This document shows, one piece after another, positions 57,322 to 64,000 of a DNA stretch of 64,000 bases; positions within the stretch are counted from its first letter, which is position 1, and each line of letters begins with the position of its first letter. This DNA comes from Coprinus comatus (taxonomy: Eukaryota; Basidiomycota; Agaricomycetes; Agaricales; Agaricaceae): contig JAWPGT010000025.1 of NCBI GenBank assembly GCA_034638255.1, positions 248,001-312,000 of the forward strand, read 5' to 3'. The position numbers and the translations under genes were made by a program. Below the pieces are notes generated by a model. The model ran no database searches, was not told the DNA's origin, and was given only the letters and a program-made list of their open reading frames with translations.

Positions 57322-57782
57322 TTGGTGATCAAGCATTTGTTAAGGCTCAATTCTTCCAAACTACTCATCCTGTGAAGAAATTTGCTGAAAAGTATTTGGG
57401 TCCTTACAAGATCATTGCACAACCTGGTACACTTTCTTATACACTCCAATTACCTCCAAACTTCCATTCTGTACACCCTGTCTTCCATGTATCCATGCTC
57501 AAACCATTTACTGCTAACCCATTTCCAAATTATTCAGATTCTCCACCACCACTGATTGAAATTGAAGGCAATGTTGAGTACAAAATCTCCCAAATCATTG
57601 ATTCCAAGATCAACTGATGTTGGGCCTGCAAACTACTCTACAAAGTTGCTTGGTTGGGATATGAGGATACAGATGAGGAGTTTTCTTGGTTACCAGTGAA
57701 TGAACTTGAGCATATTGTTGAATTGGTTGATGTATTCCATTGTTCCTATCCCTACCTTCTGGGGCCTCTATCTTCTCTTTAA
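57322..57782 (+). pseudogene. Gypsy integrase C-terminus and chromodomain
   Basis: Continuation of pol after the solo LTR. GPYKIIAQPGTLSYTLQLP and HPVFHVSMLKPF are the GPY/F-type module. After a stop at about 57616 the chromodomain continues with YKVAWLGYEDTDEEFSW. Such chromodomains direct integration to heterochromatin, which fits a nested island like this one. Confidence 0.8.
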
Positions 57783-58411
57783 CCATCATTCCCAATCACC
57801 AATTCTGGGTTAGGCCTGATTTCAACTTCTTCCAACTCTCTTTTATTTTTGCTGATTGTGTTCTGATCTTTCTGATTATCTTTTATCATACCATACTCAC
57901 TTTCTGTGCTATTATCTTTGACCTACCAGTCATTTTGCACACACTCACCTTTCTCCTTCACTTGGCTGTAGGCATTCATCCTGACACTTGTCATTTTTAT
58001 TCTTCCAATAACTGCTAACAGTTTTTTTGAACTTTTCAGTTATTCTTATATCCACACCAGAGAACAGGAAACAGATTGGTACTTGTAGTAAAACAAAAGC
58101 TACTATGAGCTACAAGTACCTCTGATTTGAAGACATTCCTAATCTTCCTCTTCTCCCTCAGCATCCTCTTCCTCTTCTTCCTCATTGCTGTTTCCCTGAT
58201 TCTCCCTCAATGTCTTCAGGTTTCAGTTGATCTCCTGCAACTCCCCTATCATTCTGCTCAATGCCATCTTCTGCCAGTCCCAGTTCTCCTTTGCCATCTT
58301 ACACCATGCTAGTTGTTGACTTTCTTCATGCTCATCCCTGAGCTACACACTTTCCAACATCTTGTGTACCAAAGAATTTAATTGGCCAATCAAGGCTGAC
58401 TCACAAGATGG

Positions 58412-59178
58412 TCATTGGTTGTTTTCTGACTGGGACCAGCCAGCAACAGGGGTTAGGGGAGCCCAAAATACATTGGTGGGTTGGTGTGACATCCCCTTGA
58501 AATCCAACATCCACAATGATGATAATGCCACTACCAACAAAGTCTTCTTCAGCATTGGCCTCTTCTTCACCTCTGCTTTCCCTTTCCCTTTCTCTTCATT
58601 TTTTCCGACACACTTCTTCTTGTCAGTAATGCACTTCCAACATGGCCTCCCAGGCCCACACCCTCTTCGCACACCCAACCATTCTGCACACACTGAACAC
58701 ATGTAATAGACCAAATCCTTCTATGTTCTGTCAGTTTGGGCCAATGCAGTACTTCTACTACTACTTGCCTAGTATCCACTACCACCACATCCTCATTACT
58801 ATCCTCAACCACCACTGCCTTTGACTTCTTCTTCACCACAGTTCCTGAAACCTTCCCATCTGAGTCCCACCTCCATTTGATGGTCTCTCCTCCTTGTCCA
58901 TCTCCCTGCAAAATCTACACTGAACTCCCTGATATACTTGGGGTGATGGGTGGTGGAGTTGGAATTGGGAAGGGGGTCAACACCAGGGTACTTGGCACCA
59001 CTGGTGCATGGTCAATGGCTAGGGTGGGGACTTCTGGCATTGGTACTGATAGTGCTGATGCTGATGGTGTTGAGATGGCCACTTGGGCAGCCTGCTGGGC
59101 CTGCAAGGCCACAAATAAGCTTGCAAGCTCACTGAAAGTGAGCTTAGAGAGTGTGTTGAGGACATTGGGGTTGGACAT
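58412..59178 (-). pseudogene. Antisense ORF in the gypsy element with a Cys cluster
   Basis: Located between the chromodomain and the 3' LTR, opposite to pol. It starts MSNPNVLNTLSKLTFSELAS at 59178, followed by an Ala/Gln-rich and a Pro-rich part. A segment SITCVQCVQNGWVCE then shifts frame to GCGPGRPCWKCITDKKKC, a C-x2-C...C-x-x-C...C pattern resembling a zinc-binding cluster, and a Lys/Glu-rich tail. One frameshift near 58650-58700 breaks it. I do not recognise a named family; I recall similar antisense ORFs in mushroom gypsy elements but cannot confirm it here. Confidence 0.5.
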
Positions 59179-59386
59179 GTTGGATGCATTGACAGCTTGC
59201 CACTTAATCCTTTTAAGTCCCCTGCTGATTGGTCATGTGGCTGATGTGCAGCAACTTCTCAACTTCTCTTGACTCTTGGCTGCCACATGGCAACCATGTG
59301 TTTCTGACTTCACTTCCCTGATGCCATTTATACTTTCCATGTATCAAACTCTAAGTCCTCAAGGGCTCGGCCTTAATGGGGGGCAC

Positions 59387-59930
59387 TGTCACATACTGTG
59401 CCACCCACTGACCTTCCAACAATCCTTCTGACAGTTCTGACTATCACTTCTGCTATTGGTCACCAACTCATGGACTTGTATTACTACCTTGCTGTCACAT
59501 CACTACTTTCCTTTTCAGTATACTTCCCTTTTCAGTCAGCATCATTGTTCTTAGTATGTTGGCCACCTTGTTATATTATGTTTTGCCTTGTTATATTCTG
59601 ATATTGGTAAATGCTGTATATAATCCCTAGTCACTCATGTATACTCTTTAGTCTGATATCAACATAGTATCCACACTCATTCTCTGTCTCTGTCTTGTTC
59701 TGACTCTAAGTCAATCTTGTACTCTCTCTCTCATTCTCTATGCTCCTCTGTAATTCCTCCCAACATTCTTTCCAACTGTTTGGTCCTCTTGCAAGTGAGG
59801 CTAATTGCAGTATCAGAAGGGTGCAATATATACGTTGAAGTCAAAGCCTCAATCCAATGTCACTAGCTCATCTCCAATCCCCATTCTTAACATCATGCTG
59901 TTCTCACAGTCAGGGTTATAACTTGGTTAA
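59387..59930 (+). repeat. Gypsy 3' LTR (approximate end)
   Basis: Starts TGTCACATACTGTGCC directly after a purine-rich tract. It has a TATA-like tgtatataatccc near 59610 and T/C-rich sequence downstream. A relative begins at 27840. The 3' limit is uncertain, since no clear CA end with a duplication was found near 59900-59930. Confidence 0.65.
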
Positions 59931-60104
59931 CATAATAAACCATTATTATTACTTACATTAATTACATAACAAAATGATTATTAACCATTTAAACCATTAT
60001 AATACTTCTTGGAGTTTTCTGACACTCTGTGTATGTGAGTGGCTCATGGGGGGATTTATTTCTATTAATGACATTACTACCATTCTGGAGCAACACAGTA
60101 GTAC
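59931..60104. other. AT-rich spacer between LTRs
   Basis: Short AT-rich sequence (cattattattacttacattaattac). Its end may include a small piece of copia RNase H, but the translation is too weak to call. Confidence 0.3.
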
Positions 60105-60616
60105 TGTTGTAGGTACAAGCAATGTAATAACTTTAGATTGAGTAGCTAAAATCTCTTAGACTTGGAGGTCTTGTTTTTTCAGCCTTGTTTTTTTTATTAT
60201 AATAAAATTAAAATTAATAATGACATCATATGACCTTGGGTAACCCTGGGGTTGATCACACTAGTTAATCAGCCAGGCTATAATTAGTGTACTTATTTCT
60301 TGTTTCTTTTAGTACTTGTCTCATCCCTGTCTCATACTTGTTTAATGACTAGTTCTTACATGTTGTACCATTGCTACAAGTATCAGTAGTACTTACCTGT
60401 ATGTTTTATCCCTTGTCTCATCTATTCCCAGACTCCCTGTAGGTAGTATAAATAGTTGCTTGTATTAGCCCTTGAAGTCTCAAGCTTTAAGTTGGTTAAC
60501 TTCTAATCTATTTATACTATGACCTTCTGCCTGAACACCAGAACAGTAGTCTTACCTATAGAGATTGAATACCTGTCTCAAGCTGCTGCTGTGCACAAGA
60601 GATTAGGATCATAACA
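60105..60616 (+). repeat. Probable LTR (unassigned family)
   Basis: Starts TGTTGTAGG and ends GATCATAACA, with a tataaatagttg box near 60447 followed by an LTR-like ctcaagctttaag segment resembling the family A layout. No matching 5-bp duplication was found, so the 5' edge is tentative. Confidence 0.5.
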
Positions 60617-60780
60617 GGTTGACCCATGTCCATCACTACACTTCATACACCAACATGTTAAAGAACATACAATTGATGTTTGGAGAATTGACACCAAGGA
60701 CAATATTGCAATGCAGACCTACTCACTAAACCACTTCCATGACCAACACTCAAAAAACATTGTTTAGCTATAGGTGTTTA
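60617..60780 (+). pseudogene. Copia pol C-terminal relic
   Basis: With stops and a shift, the translation shows HVKEHTIDVWRIDTKDNIA and DLLTKPLP. This is the characteristic end of copia RNase H (…TKDNIADxxTKPL). Only about 50 codons remain. Confidence 0.6.
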
Positions 60781-61595
60781 CTAGAACATAAAAGAGGAGG
60801 AGAGATATTGAGGATGAGGAGGAGTAGGAGGAGTATCTGGCAGATGAACAGGAATCAAGATGACAATGAAGAGAAGGGACAAGGTCTGGATTTTTCTCTT
60901 AACCCATTGTTTTCAACTTTCTGTGAGATTTTAAGATACAAACCCCTATTCCCCAGCCTATTTTCACCTTCATCTTAACACCATTTTTATCAGTTGATTT
61001 AATCATTTGGTGACAGAGTTGAGGAAGAGTGTAGGAATTACAACACATGACACAGAAGATATGAGCCAACATCTGCATACATTTACATCCTCAGTTCCTA
61101 ACCATCATATCTGGGACTGAGCTAGGGATATTTGTCTATAGTGTTCTTATCAGAAACAATCCCTATTTCTTTGCAATATATAAGTAGCTAGTTCTGGCTA
61201 TACTTTTTGGTCAACTTGTTATTATTTTGCTTGTTAAACTTCATCTACTGCTGTTATAAATTGATGTCTCTACTCTATTGCCATTACCTTTGAATGCTTG
61301 AATTCTTGTAATGCACTTGTTGTGATAGTCATAGGCCAATATAAGCATTTTGTCTATCTTACCTATAATACTTCATATGAAGGTTTATAGCTTGTGATCA
61401 AGCTCAAGCCAATGATTAATTTTATTTCTGAGCATAAAACAATAGCAACAAGATTGGACATGTGCCTACAGGCTACAACATATATAAAAAACTAGTAATT
61501 ATTGTGCAATATATTGATACAACTATATGAACATTTGATGAACAATGAAAATGACACCCAGGTATACTAGGTAGGTAAGAGAAGTATGCAAACAA
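60781..61595. other. Gene-free spacer at the right edge of the transposon island
   Basis: AT-rich, no recognised coding sequence. It contains the probable 3' UTR of the VHS/GAT gene at its right end. Confidence 0.4.
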
Positions 61596-61599
61596 GTCA

Positions 61600-64000
61600 T
61601 CAATGTATACCATTAATAAGCACTGCTTGTTGCTCATAACCCTCTTGCACTCGTTGAGCTGCTCTTTCAGCTGCAGCATCATAAACATAATTAATTGGAC
61701 GATGCCAAGGTGGCTCAGCTTGATCCTCCCTGTCAGAATCATCATGGAAAGCAGTGTAAGCAGTATCTTGTCCGTGGATGGGGTCATAATAATTGTCATT
61801 TGCAAATTGTGACTGGGCTAGGAAGGCAAAAAAGGGATTAAACATTGCATGTGAAACTGAATGACCAACATACCATCAGTAGTATCATCCGATGGGTCCG
61901 CCCTTTGCTTTCCCAATGCTTTAGCACTGGGTTGGATGGGTGCATTGACATCGCTACTATCATCGATTATTGAATTGAGATCATCATTCGCATCTAGGCT
62001 GATTGCATTGGAATTCCGTGAGTCCAGAGTGTTCGCATTTGGCGAAGGCGTACGAGAAACATGATGCCCTGGCAAGCGTGGACCATGTGGGGGGGGCGGA
62101 GCAAGATTGTGATAAGAATCGTTTGGGTGGGTTCGACGAAGGTCAGTACGGTGAGGTGATATACTACGGTTCGAAGGCGATGGGCTACGAGAAGCCGATA
62201 TGCTAGGGTAATGGGCAGAATTACGGTTAGCGGGGTCAAGTGTTGCTTGTATTTCCTGTTTCTTACTCATCAGTTGAACTACATTCATCTGCTAACGAGT
62301 CATGACTTACCCGACGATCCATTCGAGTCTCTTTCCTGCTACGATGCTCTGCCTTGCGCTCTTCAGCAACCCTCTCCATATCTTCGTATTGCTTCAGAAC
62401 TTCCAATAGCTCCGCATTTGCAACCAGGATAGCAGATAGTAATTGTTCTTCCTTAGTTACTTTTTCTGACTGTTTATCGTCATTAGAGTCCTTATATTCC
62501 GAATACTTTGTTGTAATTGATTTCTCGGCTTCAGCAGTCGCCCAATCGATTTGGGCATAAATAAGTTCTTGTGAGGAACGACATTTCATAAAAAATTCCT
62601 AATTAACTATAAGCTCCTGAACTTTGCGGAAACGAAAGATTATTCACCCGAATGACAGGGTCTTTTTTGAATGTTTCTGGTTTTGCATATATAAGAGCCT
62701 GGGAAAGGAGGCCTGCGTTACCTTGACCAATCTTACATTCCTGGAAAAGGCGGCGAATATCTTCATCAGGGGGTATAATACGGTTCCGTGTGGGTGACTT
62801 CCGTTTCTTGTGTGGTCGAGCCTAATGAATTAGGGTTAGGACAGCGTAATAAAAGGAAATGGACACCAACAGGAGGAGGTGATACGGGGATTACATCGTT
62901 GACTTGAGACTCTGGTTCCTGATAGTATATAACGGGAGGCTCAAATTGGGAATTTCGCGAGGTCACTGGTGGATTGAGCATAGCGTCGTCATTTTCAAAT
63001 GGCATGCCCTATTTGTCATGGCGTTAAAATCAATGCTCGGTTTGAGAATAAGCTAAAGACCAACCTCATCGGGCTTATCAAAAGGCTTGACACGTCTCCA
63101 CAGACCACGAAAACCATCGCGGTCACCTCTTCCGCCCCCCTCTGGATAAAGTGAGTATATTATTACCAGCATTTACTGGAAGGAATCATACTGGTTACGC
63201 TGGCGAAAGCTGCTGCAGCAATGACTTCCAATAACCTTTCTCGGACCACCGGTGATGTTCGGTTGGATGTCAATAGCTCTTCGACAGTTTCAAGGAATTT
63301 ACGGCTTGTTGATTGTGAAATAAACGTGTTTGAACAGTTTCTGAGCATGATAGCCCATATCTACCACAAAGTCAGCACCGCGGGTCTGAGACCCAACAGG
63401 CATTGTGACGTACCCGTGCCGCTGATAATTGACTTGCCGGTTCACCATATCTGATATTATCAGATTATATTGTATAGCATGTTCATGAAATCACATACTT
63501 AAACTCCCTCCTTAATGTCCTGACGGCTTCCCTGGCATTGTTCTCGTTCGCAGAGGCACGGTCGCATACTTCCATGACAAGTGTCCAATCTTCCGATGCC
63601 GTCGCACATAGATATCCTACATGGAAGGTTAGGCATAGAGATAGTTATTGGGAAAAGTTATGTTACCTATCATCTTAGTGAGCTCTTGGACATTCTCATC
63701 ATCTCTACGATGATGCGAGTCCCTTCCTCTGTCGCGAATTCCGTCGCGCTCCTTGTCATTATCTTTAATTCTATCCCATGCCCAGAATACCGGTTTCTTT
63801 TCTCGTCTCTCAGATTGATCTCTAGGGTAGTAAGGCTCGATTGTTGAATAGCCATCCTCGGACTGTGATCTTCCTAATTGGGGGATTGGCTCGACTGATG
63901 GAGGTTCAAGAGCTCGAAGAATGTGGGGAACAGGCTGGGCAGGGGTTGGACTTTTGCGAAGCGACTGGCCGTCACGATCTCGTGTGGGCTTGTTAGTTGA
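61600..64000 (-). CDS. VHS/GAT-domain protein, Lsb5-like (partial, N-terminus outside window)
   Basis: In yeast, Lsb5 links ubiquitin and actin-patch factors at the cell cortex during endocytosis. The stop codon is at 61600-61602. The coding region continues past the window edge, so the N-terminus is missing. Exons in coding order carry a disordered part (PVFWAWDRIKDNDKERDG), then a VHS domain (NVQELTKMIGYL-like start, EDWTLVMEVCDRASANEN, NAREAVRTLRREFKYG, SAARLWAIMLRNCSNTF). A linker follows, then a GAT-like three-helix region (DEDIRRLFQECKIGQGNAGL, CRSSQELIYAQIDWATAEAE, LLSAILVANAELLEVLKQYE). The C-terminal part is Ser/Pro/Asn-rich and ends AAQRVQEGYEQQAVLINGIH. Introns are short; one at about 61815-61873 joins DDTTD to AQSQFANDNYYD. 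VHS plus GAT without a clathrin-box ear matches Lsb5 better than GGA or Vps27. Confidence 0.8.

Larger units (their letters stand above)
52900..57782 (+). pseudogene. Gypsy pol: protease, RT, RNase H, integrase, chromodomain
   Basis: Protease-like IVALIDSNSTHCFID lies at 53047-53100 with Asn where the family has Gly. The RT reads AAPILFIKKKDSS, NAPAAFQCFMNDIF and the intact active site YLDDILIYSD. The 5' part of the RT is split by the foldback element. RNase H has IIETNTSDYALSA, where Asn replaces the usual first Asp. Integrase has the H-H-C-C zinc region (HNHPLAGHY to CVTCMQSK), WDSISMDFIEKLP, and SNHGSEFVSHFF with Asn for the second catalytic Asp. A chromodomain-like end follows (EYKISQIIDSKIN, then LYKVAWLGYEDTDEEFSWLP), split by a stop. 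Many stops are TGA at positions where relatives have Arg. Confidence 0.88.
51505..59930 (+). mobile_element. Ty3/gypsy chromovirus relic, 5' LTR missing
   Basis: Order gag, protease, RT, RNase H, integrase, chromodomain, then an antisense ORF, a purine tract (ttaatggggggcac) and a 3' LTR. The 5' end is lost at the family B LTR. It is interrupted by a solo LTR at 52129, a foldback element at 53862 and a solo LTR at 56787. It has a dozen or more stops. The LTR end near 59900-59930 is approximate. Confidence 0.88.

Noticed and set aside
1..64000. tRNA or rRNA genes
   Set aside because: I looked for cloverleaf-like B-box and A-box pairs and for rRNA-like blocks by eye and saw none I could support; a tRNA scan would settle this.

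Overview
The window is nuclear DNA of a filamentous basidiomycete, most likely an Agaricomycete. Many 45-60 bp GT-AG introns interrupt short exons. The gene set is fungal (IMP dehydrogenase, eIF5A, Rft1, Fig4, Def1, a TAF8-like protein, a GMC oxidoreductase). One gene belongs to a helical-bundle plus kinase-like family that I associate with mushrooms, and the transposons (Ty3 chromovirus, Ty1/copia, Tad-like LINE, Tc1, hAT, KDZ) fit that group. I cannot name the species.

From 1 to 27.4 kb the DNA is a compact housekeeping block of twelve genes. In order: a two-LIM-domain protein (-), eIF5A (+), a secreted GMC oxidoreductase (+), a TAF8-like histone-fold protein (-), an HMCES/SRAP abasic-site protein (+), IMP dehydrogenase (-), a Def1-like CUE protein (-), a small secreted Cys-rich protein (-), a SAP-domain membrane protein (+), Rft1 (+), a Fig4-type SAC phosphatase (+), and a HeLo/MLKL-like pseudokinase (+). 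Two pairs, LIM/eIF5A and TAF8-like/HMCES, share promoters of about 170 bp. Several genes depend on microexons of 4, 8, 9, 12, 15 or 21 nt, which I placed by reading frame and motif continuity.

From 27.4 to 61.5 kb lies a nested transposon island with no convincing host gene. It holds a Tc1 element with about 213-bp inverted repeats inside old LTR sequence, three LTRs of one copia-like family, hAT and KDZ relics, a 5'-truncated LINE, and a nearly intact copia pol with its 3' LTR. It also holds a copia gag split by a solo LTR, a nearly full-length LINE, and a decayed Ty3 chromovirus. That chromovirus is broken by two solo LTRs and a foldback element, each with a recognisable target-site duplication. 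Many inactivating changes in these unrelated elements fit C-to-T (or G-to-A) change at CpG, mostly CGA to TGA stops.

From 61.6 kb to the window edge, host sequence resumes with a VHS/GAT-domain (Lsb5-like) gene on the minus strand whose N-terminus lies beyond the window.

Coordinates of spliced genes span start codon to stop codon; exon limits are given in the text where I worked them out.
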